NCBI GenBank assembly: GCA_947167215.1
Contig: CAMVHE010000013.1
Location: forward strand, 1 to 56,956
Reading direction: 5' to 3'
Source: an uncultured Clostridia bacterium
GTDB taxonomy: Bacteria > Bacillota > Clostridia > Christensenellales > Aristaeellaceae
Length of the DNA: 56,956 nucleotides
This document shows, in pieces, positions 25,785-35,600 of the stretch. The position numbers were made by a program, and so were the translations under genes. The notes under the pieces were generated by a model. That model did no database searches. It was not told the DNA's origin and saw nothing but the letters and a program-made list of their open reading frames with translations. How positions within the stretch are numbered: the first letter of the stretch is position 1; each line of letters starts with the position of its first letter.

Positions 25785-27227
25785 ATGAATAAAGAGAAAT
25801 CCAAAAAAATACTGATATTTATAGCTATTGGTTACTGGCTGCTTGTTTGCCTGATTTATCTGGTCGCAGGGGAGCAGTTTCACTTTTCTGTGGTAACCAG
25901 TGAATCACTTAGTGCGGCGGCATCTCTCGAGTTAAAAGAGGGAATTACAGTTTCCCAAAAAATCAGTCTACCTGCAGAAAACATCACAGGGATAGAATTG
26001 CTGCTTCAGAAGAGCTCAGAAGATGCGGAAGGACTATTGAATATTGAAGTTCAAACGCGGTCAGGTGAGAAACTTGGAAAGAAAAGTATCTCATTTTCCA
26101 TGCTAGAAAGCGGTCAATATAACCGTATCCTTTTTGATAAAGCATTATCTGCTGAAAAAAATGATCAATGGCTGTTGCAGTTTCAAATTGATTCAGAAAA
26201 CTCTCTGTTTTTATACTTCGGAAACACTGTTTCATCTGGACGGTTCGATATTCCGCAACAGCTTCCTGAAGATTCTTTACTGGTTATTAATGGTCAGATT
26301 GGTCTGGGAATGCTTTGTCTGAAAGTAAATGGATTAAAGACATTGAATTTTTACAGGACCTATTGGTTTATAGTTACGGCCATTTTTGTGATCAGTTTTT
26401 GTCTGTGTATGATCTGGTGGAAGCAGATCCTTTCCGGACAATCCAATCCGCTGTTTGTTTTCTGCACGATGTGTACCCGTTATTCATTCCTCATAAAACA
26501 GCTGGTGATGAGAGATTTCAAGGCAAAATATAAAAGGTCCGTATTGGGAATGGCATGGAGTTTTTTAAACCCTTTAATGACGATGAGCGTGCAGTATTTT
26601 ATTTTTTCAACGGTTTTTAAAAGTGACATTCCAAATTATCCGGTATATTTATTAACAGGCATAGTTTTTATGAGCTTTTTTAATGAAGCAGTATCATTGG
26701 GAATGACTTCTATAACGGGAAACGCATCTTTAATTAAAAAGGTCTACATGCCAAAGTATATCTATCCGGTATCTCGGATCATTTCCTCAATGATCAATTT
26801 CGTGTTAGCAATTTTACCTTTGTTTTTAGTCATGCTTATTACCGGGAGCCCTTTTAGACCATCAATTTTATTGCTTCCATTTGATTTTATCTGCCTTGTT
26901 GGATTTGTTACCGGAATGGTATTATTGACGACAACCGGAATGACTTTTTTTCAGGACACTCAGTTTTTATGGAGTGTTGCAAGTATGATGTGGATGTATG
27001 TAACCCCAATCTTTTACCCTGAAAGCATAATACCATCGAGGTTTCTCCCAATTTATCGCATGAATCCAATGTATCAATATGTCACTTTTGCAAGAACATG
27101 CATCATTGATGGCATCTCGCCGGAACCGATATCATATCTCTGGTGTATTCTTTCTTCGCTTTTTGTTTTCCTTTTAGGAATTTTTGTTTTCAAAAAAAAC
27201 CAGGACAAATTTGTGCTGTATTTGTAA
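25785..27227 (+). CDS. wzm: Polysaccharide ABC exporter permease with extra N-terminal domain
   Basis: 480 residues, nearly twice the normal ~260 for Wzm/TagG. Residues 1-28 contain a membrane anchor. Residues 30-185 form a soluble, beta-rich, probably extracytoplasmic region (VVTSESLSAAASLELKEG ... LYFGNTVSSGRFDIP). A second membrane helix follows at about 195-215. The standard ABC-2 permease then runs from about 240 to 480 (RDFKAKYKRSVLGMAWSFLNP, six segments, YVTPIFYPESIIP). The fused front end is not part of ordinary Wzm and may receive or gate the polymer outside the membrane. It is coupled to the ATPase gene starting 11 bases later. Confidence 0.85.
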   Translation: MNKEKSKKILIFIAIGYWLLVCLIYLVAGEQFHFSVVTSESLSAAASLELKEGITVSQKISLPAENITGIELLLQKSSEDAEGLLNIEVQTRSGEKLGKKSISFSMLESGQYNRILFDKALSAEKNDQWLLQFQIDSENSLFLYFGNTVSSGRFDIPQQLPEDSLLVINGQIGLGMLCLKVNGLKTLNFYRTYWFIVTAIFVISFCLCMIWWKQILSGQSNPLFVFCTMCTRYSFLIKQLVMRDFKAKYKRSVLGMAWSFLNPLMTMSVQYFIFSTVFKSDIPNYPVYLLTGIVFMSFFNEAVSLGMTSITGNASLIKKVYMPKYIYPVSRIISSMINFVLAILPLFLVMLITGSPFRPSILLLPFDFICLVGFVTGMVLLTTTGMTFFQDTQFLWSVASMMWMYVTPIFYPESIIPSRFLPIYRMNPMYQYVTFARTCIIDGISPEPISYLWCILSSLFVFLLGIFVFKKNQDKFVLYL

Positions 27228-27237
27228 GGTAATAGTT

Positions 27238-27972
27238 ATGCAAAAGATGATAGAGGTTCAAGATGTTTCAATGCGCTTCCATGCGGCAAATGACCGTATA
27301 AACAGTATCAAGGAGTATCTTATTCAACGGATAACTGGGAAGCTTGTTTATAAGGATTATGATGCATTGAAAAACGTATCTTTTGATGTTAACCAGGGAG
27401 AAGTTGTTGGATTGATTGGCCATAATGGTGCCGGTAAAAGCACTGTTCTGAAAATAATATCAGGTATTCTGAAACCGACCTCCGGGAAGACTGTTGTTAA
27501 CGGAAATGTTGCGCCAATGCTGGAACTTGGCAGCGGCTTCGATATGGATATGACCGGGCGGGAAAATGTCTTTTTGAATGGAGCGATACTGGGTTATTCG
27601 GAACAGTTTTTGAAGGAAAAATACGATGATATTGTATCTTTCTCAGAAATAGAAAGATTTATGGATATTCCTTTGCGCAACTATTCTTCTGGAATGATAG
27701 CAAGATTGGCTTTTTCGGTTGCGACAATTGTGGAACCGGAAATCCTTATTGTGGATGAGGTTCTGTCCGTAGGGGATTCCGCATTTCAGGATAAAAGTCG
27801 TGCCAGAATGATGGAACTTATGAGTGGGGGAACAACGGTGCTCTTTGTAAGCCATAATCTCTCGCAGATTCAGGAAATGTGCAATCGTGTTGTCTGGCTG
27901 GATCATGGTGAGGTCAGAATGTTTGGCGAAGCATCTTCTGTTTGCGACGCATATAAAATGACTCTGGCATAA
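27238..27972 (+). CDS. wzt: Polysaccharide ABC exporter ATPase
   Basis: 244-residue ATPase of the TagH/Wzt type. It has Walker A GHNGAGKST, a signature variant NYSSGMIARL, Walker B ILIVDEVLSVGD and H-loop FVSHN, with the family-specific MLELGSGFDMDMTGREN stretch. It ends just after the nucleotide-binding domain, so it lacks the C-terminal carbohydrate-recognition domain of long Wzt proteins. The frame opens 18 codons inside wzm, but AAGGT before the ATG at 27238 fits. It powers export of a lipid-linked glycan with the Wzm product. Confidence 0.92.
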   Translation: MQKMIEVQDVSMRFHAANDRINSIKEYLIQRITGKLVYKDYDALKNVSFDVNQGEVVGLIGHNGAGKSTVLKIISGILKPTSGKTVVNGNVAPMLELGSGFDMDMTGRENVFLNGAILGYSEQFLKEKYDDIVSFSEIERFMDIPLRNYSSGMIARLAFSVATIVEPEILIVDEVLSVGDSAFQDKSRARMMELMSGGTTVLFVSHNLSQIQEMCNRVVWLDHGEVRMFGEASSVCDAYKMTLA

Positions 27973-28015
27973 ATTCTGAAATTTTTTTGATTTCAATTCA
28001 AAAAAGGGAAACGCT

Positions 28016-29620
28016 ATGTTTAACAAATACAAAAATTATATTGAAACTTATGGATTCAGTTGGTTTAATAGGAAAGTTAAAAATAAACTGATCCATGTAA
28101 TGAAGGATACGCTTTTATTCAGTAAAGCACGCTATAACTTTTGGAGAAAGAAAAAAGCAATCACCACTGATGAAATGCAGTATCAGAGAAAGTATAAGTT
28201 TGTTAATTCTCCTTTGGTAAGTATTGTTGTACCTGTTTATAATACGCCTGCTCGATATCTTAATGAGCTGGTTGATTCAATTTTGGCACAGACTTATTCG
28301 CAATGGGAATTATGTCTTGCAAATGGGAACAGTACAAAATCAGAGACTATTTCAACACTGGAAGAGCTTTCTGCAAAAGATGAAAGAATTAAAGTAATCA
28401 ATTTAACTTCAAATGGGGGAGTTTCTGAAAACACGAATACGGCAATTCAAGCTGCGCAGGGAAAATACATTGTGTTTGCTGACCATGATGATTTGCTTAC
28501 GCCGAACGCTCTATTTGAAGTAGTAAAGGCTTTTGAAGAAAAAAATGCTGATTTCGTGTATAGTGATGAGGACAAGATAGATGAACACTCCAGAAGCTGT
28601 TTTGCTCCTCATCTGAAACCTGATTTTTCACTTGATTATCTTCGTTGTACGAATTATATCTGTCACATTTCTGCGGTAAAAAAATCATTAGCATTAAAAA
28701 TAGGGGGATTGAATCCTCTCTATGACGGATCTCAGGATCATGATTTCAATTTGAGAGTAGCTGAAACTAACAGCAAGATTGTACATATACCTAAAATCCT
28801 TTATCACTGGAGACAATTTAAAAAGTCCTTATCCAATTCCAATTTAGATAAGTGTACCACTGCATCTCAAAATTGTATTCAGGCGCATCTGGATAGATCT
28901 GGATTGAAAGGCACAGTTAAAGTGGCAATTTTCGGGAATACAGTTCACTATGATTTAATAGAGAAGCCCTTGGTATCCGTTTATATTCCAAACGGACGGG
29001 ATCGTGAGGACCAGATACGTTACCTAAAGAACCATTCTGACTATTCAAATTTTGAAGTGATTGAGGATGCAAACAAGGCACAGGGTAAGTATATTATCTT
29101 TTTAGGAGAGTCTGTTTATCCTTCTGATGGCAATTGGATTGATAATCTGCTTATGTATCAGCAGTTTGATGATATTGGTGCGGTCGGAGGAGCTGTTTAT
29201 GATAGAAGAAAAAAGGCAATCCATAGAGGAATTCATTTTATTAAAGGAATTCCGTTGTATACTTTCTTCAATACAAGTGATGCTGACTGGGGAAATATGA
29301 ATAAGGCATTATGTGTGCATAATGTGAGTGCAGTAGATACCAGCTTTTCTATTGTAAACACGTCAGATTACTTAAACTATATTGAAAATCATCTCAATAC
29401 CGATTTTATTGATTATTGTCTGTATTTGCAGAGAAATAAAAAAAGAATCGTCATGTTGCCGGAAGCAACTGCATATTCTAAGCTTACATGCAAACATGAT
29501 TATTATGTTTCCCAACACAGTTATGATGTTCCATTTACTGAAGATCCGTTCTATAATCCAAACGCTCTAGCAACGAGTAACTCCTGGAATATTGATTATA
29601 AATCAATTGTAAATCTTTAA
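28016..29620 (+). CDS. Family 2 glycosyltransferase with a second, reduced domain
   Basis: 534 residues. An N-terminal ~60-residue basic region precedes a GT2 catalytic domain at about 65-300 (LVSIVVPVYNTPARYLNELVDSIL, FADHDDLLTPNAL, VYSDEDKID, GSQDHDFNLRV). A second GT2-like unit at about 320-520 begins LVSVYIPNGRDREDQIRYL but is shortened: the sugar-nucleotide half reads as a fragment (FEVIEDANKAQGKYIIFLGESV). In related proteins such as O-antigen polymerising transferases both halves are full. The first domain is likely active and the second may bind glycan. AAGGGAAA precedes the ATG. Confidence 0.82.
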   Translation: MFNKYKNYIETYGFSWFNRKVKNKLIHVMKDTLLFSKARYNFWRKKKAITTDEMQYQRKYKFVNSPLVSIVVPVYNTPARYLNELVDSILAQTYSQWELCLANGNSTKSETISTLEELSAKDERIKVINLTSNGGVSENTNTAIQAAQGKYIVFADHDDLLTPNALFEVVKAFEEKNADFVYSDEDKIDEHSRSCFAPHLKPDFSLDYLRCTNYICHISAVKKSLALKIGGLNPLYDGSQDHDFNLRVAETNSKIVHIPKILYHWRQFKKSLSNSNLDKCTTASQNCIQAHLDRSGLKGTVKVAIFGNTVHYDLIEKPLVSVYIPNGRDREDQIRYLKNHSDYSNFEVIEDANKAQGKYIIFLGESVYPSDGNWIDNLLMYQQFDDIGAVGGAVYDRRKKAIHRGIHFIKGIPLYTFFNTSDADWGNMNKALCVHNVSAVDTSFSIVNTSDYLNYIENHLNTDFIDYCLYLQRNKKRIVMLPEATAYSKLTCKHDYYVSQHSYDVPFTEDPFYNPNALATSNSWNIDYKSIVNL

Positions 29621-29642
29621 TGAAAGAATTGGAGAAAAAGAA

Positions 29643-31286
29643 ATGACTCAGATTGATAATAACAAGAGCAGTGTTAAACTTATCGATTGGATAATCTATG
29701 CAATACTTGCCATTTTTTGCTTCTTATCCATGCAGCATCCGGATCTTCTCCATACAGGAGGGTCGTCATTTGCATTATTGAGGGGACATATTCTGGATTT
29801 TTACGAGTATAATGCACAGTATTTTGGCGGAAACAATTATATGATAAGCACATATATATTGTTTGCTATCTGGAATATTCCTCTTCAATTACTGGGACAG
29901 GTAAAGATACCTACGATGGATGTGCCATATTGGGTAATGTTGTGGTATAAGTTGCTTCCAACACTTTTCTTTCTGTTTTCTGCTGTACTGGTATATCAGA
30001 TTTGTAAAAAATTCGAGAAGCAGGCTGGCGTTGATGCAAAGTGGGGTGCTTATATTTTCTTAAGTACGCCAGTTGCTTTCTTCAGTCAGTATATATTTGG
30101 ACAATATGATGTTTTTACAGTATTCTTTTCTCTGTTGGCAATAAAAATGTATTTGAAAGATGATGAATCTTTGTTGCCATTCTCTTTGATTTTCGGTTTT
30201 GCGACCACATTTAAGTATCATGCATTGTTTGTCTATTTGCCTCTGCTTCTTTATAAAGAAAAGGACTTGTTTAAGATTTGCAAAAATGCATTCTTTTATA
30301 TTCTGCCGATTGTATTGGTAAATCTCCCTTTCATTCATTCGCGGGCATTCATAGGTGGAGTTGCTGACTTTGGCGCAAAGAATTATGTTTTTTATCCACA
30401 TTTTGATCGCCGTCTTGGAGAAATCTATGTAGTACCACTTCTATGGGCTGGAATATGTGCATATGCATATTTAATAAAACAGGAAAAAAATCAGTATGAT
30501 AGTTTTAGATATGTATTATTCCTTGCAAATCTTTCAACATTCCTGGCATTTGGTCTGACCTTCTGGCATCCGCAATGGGTAATGATAGCAGCACCTTATT
30601 TAGCGTTGTCGCTGTATGTAAGTGATCGCAAAGATATGTTGTGTGTATTAGATATTGCCCTTATGTTTGCTTTTATTAATTTTACTGTCATAACATGGAA
30701 TAAAGCTCTGGACGAGGCATTGTTTAATCTGGGAATTTTCAAGGAATGGACAAAATCGAGAATTGAAACTGCTCCGATTAAAATGAGAACTTTCTTTTTC
30801 TACTCAGATGTGAATATGCTATTTACAGTATTTTCTTCAGCACTGCTGGTCAGAAGCATGTTCACCATGCCGTGGGGGTCACACAGTAATACTAAAAAAG
30901 TGGAAAAGAAGCAAAGTATGCTGTTTCGAGTCAGAGGAATTCTTGGAATATGCATCGTTGTTATTCCTATGATTATTTCATTGGTTTCGACTATTGTTTT
31001 TCCAACTCCTTCGCTGTCATTGACATACATGTTCAAGAATGAGGGCAAAGAATTAGAATTGAACCTATCGTCCAGTGAGAAATATTCATCTGTTTATGCA
31101 GAAGTATGGTTAAACGGGGAAACGTGGCATGAGGCGCAGAAATCGGAAGATGGAAATTGGAAAATAGCTATTGATACCAGTTCTGAAACACTCGAAAAGC
31201 AGGCAAAAATTGCTATTTATTATCAGAAGGACGAAGAGATGGTTTTCTTAATGGACAGAGAAATCCCATTGGAAAACAAATCATAA
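29643..31286 (+). CDS. Polytopic membrane protein, GT-C glycosyltransferase-like
   Basis: 547 residues. About ten hydrophobic segments lie between residues 15 and 460. Early extracytoplasmic loops carry HPDLLHTGGSS and GHILDFYEYN, and IFGQYDVFTVFFSLLAIKMY resembles the glycosyltransferase 87/mannosyltransferase-like group that uses polyprenyl-phosphate sugars outside the membrane. After the last helix (~440-455) comes a soluble C-terminal domain of about 90 residues predicted as beta strands. It follows the preceding transferase by 22 bases. The sugar it transfers is unknown. Confidence 0.68.
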   Translation: MTQIDNNKSSVKLIDWIIYAILAIFCFLSMQHPDLLHTGGSSFALLRGHILDFYEYNAQYFGGNNYMISTYILFAIWNIPLQLLGQVKIPTMDVPYWVMLWYKLLPTLFFLFSAVLVYQICKKFEKQAGVDAKWGAYIFLSTPVAFFSQYIFGQYDVFTVFFSLLAIKMYLKDDESLLPFSLIFGFATTFKYHALFVYLPLLLYKEKDLFKICKNAFFYILPIVLVNLPFIHSRAFIGGVADFGAKNYVFYPHFDRRLGEIYVVPLLWAGICAYAYLIKQEKNQYDSFRYVLFLANLSTFLAFGLTFWHPQWVMIAAPYLALSLYVSDRKDMLCVLDIALMFAFINFTVITWNKALDEALFNLGIFKEWTKSRIETAPIKMRTFFFYSDVNMLFTVFSSALLVRSMFTMPWGSHSNTKKVEKKQSMLFRVRGILGICIVVIPMIISLVSTIVFPTPSLSLTYMFKNEGKELELNLSSSEKYSSVYAEVWLNGETWHEAQKSEDGNWKIAIDTSSETLEKQAKIAIYYQKDEEMVFLMDREIPLENKS

Positions 31287-32245
31287 CCGGATATCAAAGG
31301 CATTGAAATCGGGTGTGCATGCTGTAATCTGATCGCATCCCAGAAATACATTGAACCCGGATCATAAGGCGGTTTTAGCACTCAAATGACCTGTAAAGAT
31401 TTCGACGCCACCGCTTTGTGAGCTTGAATTGAATAATCAATGTGAAACTGGTCAGGCTTAGTCAGAAGTCTGTATCTGAAAGTGTCTCGGTTTCCGGAAT
31501 TTGTATAGTAATTATAGATGGAGCAGGCGAGCGTTCCCTTGACCTTCCGAGGAAGAATCAACGTCCTGACCCTGATGCATTTAACAGGAAGTTGGAAGGC
31601 TGAGAATACGTTCACTACTTGCCGGAAGCCTTATGGTGCAAATCCTGACAGCATTGAATTTATCCGATTCCTGATGTGAATCAATCGCATCGTCCTGTTT
31701 GTGGATCATGTAAAACAAGAAAGTGGATTACAAAGAAAATAAAGAGCAGCAATAACTAAATATTCCTGTACTGTATGCGTTAATGTCATGGAAGTGGAAT
31801 GCAGATGATAGAATATAGTACAGGATTTCGGAAATCAGTTGCTTAAATGAAGGTTCTTTTATGTAATCTTCGTTTTAGGGGCGAATTGCATAAACCCACA
31901 GCATCATCTCGACAGTAGTACTGTTTCAGTTTTCCAAAGACTGAGTTCGGTCTTTTTTGGATGCTTCCTATCTTGCTATTTATGAATGCCTGTCGATTTT
32001 TCCCAGAAAATGAAGAAAAGGTTGCCTGGAAGCATGGAAAATACCATATGCAGCATTTCAAATCGGTACCAAACGGACATTTGGCAAAGCTTTTAAGTAT
32101 TTTTAACACCTTCAGCCGAATGCTTAAAGAAAACGGAAGCAGGTAGAAAGATACTCAGAGAAAAGACGGTATGGATTCTGAAAGAACCCTGATTCGGGGA
32201 AAGGTTTGTTAAGCATACACTATCAGAAAAAGAAAGGGTTTTAAC
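31287..32245. other. Long intergenic gap inside the polysaccharide locus
   Basis: Nearly 1 kb holds only short frames (minus 31382-31615 and 31843-32109) without ribosome sites or recognisable motifs. It separates the transferase/exporter half from the CDP-sugar half. It may be debris of a lost gene or element, but I cannot identify which. A promoter for rfbF is expected here and I do not see a convincing one. Confidence 0.4.
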
Positions 32246-33019
32246 ATGAAGGTTGTCATCTTGGCCGGAGGCTTTGGAACAAGATTCAGTGAAGAGTCTC
32301 AATATAAACCGAAACCTATGATAGAAATCGGAAATATGCCAATACTCTGGCATATTATGAAGTGCTATTCTTACTATGGATTTAATGATTTTATTATTTG
32401 TGCCGGCTATAAACAGCATATTATTAAAGAATGGTTTGCCGATTACTACCTTCATACAAGTGATATAACGTTTGATTTTACCGAAGGAAACAAAATGATC
32501 GTTCATCATCAGCATGTAGAACCCTGGCGAGTGACAATTGTAGACACCGGATTAAACACTATGACAGGCGGCAGGATTAAGAGAATACAGCAATACATTG
32601 GGAATGAGACTTTCATGCTGACATATGGCGACGGTGTTTGTGATGTTAACATAAGAAAACTTGTAGATTTTCATTTTTCTCACGGGAAAATTGCTACTTT
32701 AACCTCTGTTATGTTGGTACAGCAAAAAGGAATACTTGACATAGGAGGAGACAACGCTGTTCATTCCTTCAGAGAAAAGAACATTAATGATGGAGCGCCC
32801 ATCAATGCAGGTTTTATGGTTTTTGAACCCCGGATTTTTAACTATCTTGAAGACGATACAACGATTTTGGAGAAGGGGCCATTACAGGAACTTGCGCAAG
32901 AAGGGGAACTGATGAGTTATTCACATTCTGGTTTTTGGCAGTGTATGGATAACAAACGAGAGAAAGATACGTTGGAAAAGCTTTGGCAGAATGGTAATGC
33001 TCCCTGGAAGGTATGGTAA
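32246..33019 (+). CDS. rfbF: Glucose-1-phosphate cytidylyltransferase
   Basis: 257 residues. It makes CDP-glucose from CTP and glucose-1-phosphate, the first step of CDP-3,6-dideoxyhexose synthesis. The nucleotidyltransferase motif is MKVVILAGGFGTRFSEES with KPKPMIEIGNMPILWHIM. Other family marks are IVDTGLNTMTGGRIKR, LTYGDGVCDVN (metal-binding DGV) and INAGFMVFEPRIF. The length is normal. It is the first of three adjacent CDP-sugar genes; the next starts 26 bases after its stop. Confidence 0.96.
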   Translation: MKVVILAGGFGTRFSEESQYKPKPMIEIGNMPILWHIMKCYSYYGFNDFIICAGYKQHIIKEWFADYYLHTSDITFDFTEGNKMIVHHQHVEPWRVTIVDTGLNTMTGGRIKRIQQYIGNETFMLTYGDGVCDVNIRKLVDFHFSHGKIATLTSVMLVQQKGILDIGGDNAVHSFREKNINDGAPINAGFMVFEPRIFNYLEDDTTILEKGPLQELAQEGELMSYSHSGFWQCMDNKREKDTLEKLWQNGNAPWKVW

Positions 33020-33045
33020 TTGAGCAGAAAGCGCTGGTAACAAAT

Positions 33046-34098
33046 ATGGATACTACTTTACATTTTTTCAAGGGAAAGAAAGTACTGATCACCGGGCACA
33101 CCGGTTTCAAAGGTTCTTGGCTTTCAACAGTTTTGGTCAATGCCGGGGCTGAAGTTATAGGGTACTCGACCTGCAGAGAAAAAGAAATCAGTCTTTTCAA
33201 ATTGAGCGGTATAGAAAATCAGATCGTACACATTAAAGGAGATATAAGGGATTTAGATCACCTTAAGAAAGTCTTTGATATATACAAGCCAGAGATTGTG
33301 ATTCATATGGCTGCTCAACCTATTGTATTGGAAAGCTATGAAGATCCAGTAACAACGTATGAAACAAATACAATGGGAACAGTGAACATCTGCGAAGCGA
33401 TCCGGCATGCATCCACAGTCAGATCTTTTATAAATGTTACTACAGATAAAGTATATGAAAATCATGAATGGGTTTGGGGATATCGAGAAAATGAATCTCT
33501 AAATGGGTATGATCCGTATTCCAATTCCAAGTCTTGTTCAGAACTTGTTACGGATAGTTACAATCGATCCTTTTTAAGAAGTTTAGAAGTTGGAGTTTCG
33601 ACAGTAAGGGCAGGAAATGTAATCGGGGGAGGAGATTTTGCACGTAATCGCATTATTCCAGATTGCGTACGTGCTGCACAAAGGCAGGAACCAATAATCC
33701 TTCGAAATCCTTATTCTGTGCGTCCGTATCAGCATGTATTGGAAGCATTGAATGCGTACCTGCTCGTTGCTGTTGCACAATACAGGAATATTAATTATTC
33801 TTCGTCGTATAACGTAGGGCCGGATGAAGCTGATTGTATTGATACAAAAACTCTGGTTGATCTATTTATTAAACATTGGGGTAATGAGATAAAGAGCACA
33901 TCTGCTATGGAAGCCGGACCGCATGAAGCCAATTTCTTAAAGCTTGATTGTTCAAAACTGAAAGCAACATTTGGATGGAAACCAAGATGGAATATAGATA
34001 CAGCAGTTGGAAAAGTTGTCGAGTGGAGCAAATCATGGCTTGCAGGAGAAAACGTCAGGACAGTAATGAATGCCCAGATTTCCGAATTCTTCAGTTAA
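33046..34098 (+). CDS. rfbG: CDP-glucose 4,6-dehydratase
   Basis: 350 residues, short-chain dehydrogenase fold. It converts CDP-glucose to CDP-4-keto-6-deoxyglucose. The NAD motif is KVLITGHTGFKGSWL at 12-26. TTDKVYENHEW and DPYSNSKSCSE supply the catalytic Thr, Tyr and Lys. ARNRIIPDCVRAA and RPYQHVLEALNAYL match RfbG. I placed the start at 33046 because family members begin about ten residues before KKVLxTG; the alternative ATG at 33013 would overlap rfbF and put its GGAAGG too close. Neither start has an ideal ribosome site. Confidence 0.95.
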   Translation: MDTTLHFFKGKKVLITGHTGFKGSWLSTVLVNAGAEVIGYSTCREKEISLFKLSGIENQIVHIKGDIRDLDHLKKVFDIYKPEIVIHMAAQPIVLESYEDPVTTYETNTMGTVNICEAIRHASTVRSFINVTTDKVYENHEWVWGYRENESLNGYDPYSNSKSCSELVTDSYNRSFLRSLEVGVSTVRAGNVIGGGDFARNRIIPDCVRAAQRQEPIILRNPYSVRPYQHVLEALNAYLLVAVAQYRNINYSSSYNVGPDEADCIDTKTLVDLFIKHWGNEIKSTSAMEAGPHEANFLKLDCSKLKATFGWKPRWNIDTAVGKVVEWSKSWLAGENVRTVMNAQISEFFS

Positions 34099-34178
34099 AA
34101 GGAAGCAGATAGGAACAATTCAGAAAAGATAAACGGATACAGGTTCTTTGACTTACATATTGTGAAAGGTGTTCATAT

Positions 34179-35525
34179 ATGGATAAATGGCAGAATGAAA
34201 TAGAGGCAAGAAGAGAAATAAAAGAATTGGTAGCAAAGTATTACCATTGCTATATTGAAAAAAAAGAAGATTTTCATCCTGGAATGAGAATATCCTATGC
34301 ATCAAGGGTTTTTGATGAAAAAGAGATGCAGGCTTTGACCGATGCAACATTGGATTTCTGGTTGACAACTGGGCGCTTTGCAGCACAATTCGAAAAATCT
34401 TTTGCGGAATGGATCGGAATAAAATATGTTCATTTGGTGAATTCTGGATCATCTGCAAATCTGATTGCGTTTATGGCTTTAACTGCTCCTGAACTGGGAG
34501 ACAGACAAATAAAAAAAGGTGATGAGGTAATTACTGTTGCATGTGGATTTCCTACCACCGTTTCGCCTATTATTCAGTACGGAGCTGTTCCTGTATTTAT
34601 TGATGTTACAATTCCATATTACAATATTGATGTGAATCAGTTGGAAATGGCAACTTCAGAGAAAACAAAAGCCATTATGATTGCACATACATTAGGAAAC
34701 CCATTTGACCTCGAAAAAGTTAAACGTATATGTGAAAAATACTCCCTGTGGTTGATAGAAGATAATTGCGATGCACTAGGGTCAGAATACACAATTGACG
34801 GAACAACTAAATATACCGGTACTTGGGGAGATATTGGTACAAGCAGCTTTTATCCGCCGCACCATATGACAATGGGGGAAGGGGGAGCTGTTTATACCGA
34901 CAACCCACTTTTACATCGATTAATTCTCTCTTATAGAGATTGGGGAAGAGATTGTATATGCCCATCCGGACGGGATAATTATTGTGGGCATCGCTTCGAT
35001 GGTCAGTTTGGAGAATTGCCTCAAGGTTATGATCACAAATATGTGTACAGTCACTTTGGCTATAATCTTAAAGTTACGGATATGCAGGCGGCAATTGGGT
35101 GTGAACAATTAAAGAAACTGCCGAACTTTATAGACAAACGCCGTTCAAACTTTCAGCACCTAAAACAAATCCTTTCCACAATTGACACTGATATTATTCT
35201 GCCAGAGGCAAGTCCTAACAGTAATCCATCCTGGTTTGGCTTTCCTATTACAATTCGAACGGAATGCAAGAAGTCCCGCAACAGCATTATTGCATATATA
35301 GAAGAGCATCAGATACAAACAAGGCTGTTATTCAGTGGGAATCTCGTGAAGCATCCATGCTTTGATGAAATCAGAAATACAAATGCATATCGGATAATCG
35401 GAGATTTGGAAAATACAAATAATATAATGAATAATACTTTTTGGGTGGGAGTTTATCCGGGAATGACGGAAGAGATGATTGAATATATAGGACAAACAAT
35501 TATTGATGCATTTATGAAAGCCTGA
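34179..35525 (+). CDS. rfbH: CDP-4-keto-6-deoxyglucose 3-dehydrase (E1)
   Basis: 448 residues of the RfbH/E1 group, an aminotransferase fold that removes the C-3 hydroxyl using pyridoxamine phosphate and a [2Fe-2S] cluster. The usual Schiff-base Lys is replaced by His in SFYPPHHMTMGEGGA (His228/229), the hallmark of E1. Likely cluster ligands are Cys197 (IEDNCDALGSE), Cys259, Cys261 and Cys269 (DCICPSGRDNYC). E1 needs an NADH-dependent flavin/iron-sulfur reductase (E3, DdhD), and none is encoded in this window. The product feeds the two genes at 37338 and 39214. Confidence 0.95.
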   Translation: MDKWQNEIEARREIKELVAKYYHCYIEKKEDFHPGMRISYASRVFDEKEMQALTDATLDFWLTTGRFAAQFEKSFAEWIGIKYVHLVNSGSSANLIAFMALTAPELGDRQIKKGDEVITVACGFPTTVSPIIQYGAVPVFIDVTIPYYNIDVNQLEMATSEKTKAIMIAHTLGNPFDLEKVKRICEKYSLWLIEDNCDALGSEYTIDGTTKYTGTWGDIGTSSFYPPHHMTMGEGGAVYTDNPLLHRLILSYRDWGRDCICPSGRDNYCGHRFDGQFGELPQGYDHKYVYSHFGYNLKVTDMQAAIGCEQLKKLPNFIDKRRSNFQHLKQILSTIDTDIILPEASPNSNPSWFGFPITIRTECKKSRNSIIAYIEEHQIQTRLLFSGNLVKHPCFDEIRNTNAYRIIGDLENTNNIMNNTFWVGVYPGMTEEMIEYIGQTIIDAFMKA

Positions 35526-35600
35526 GATTATTAATTCTCTTTCATATACAGAGTAAAAGTCAAATAATGCTACAGCATCATGAAAAGTACCAAATGTAAA

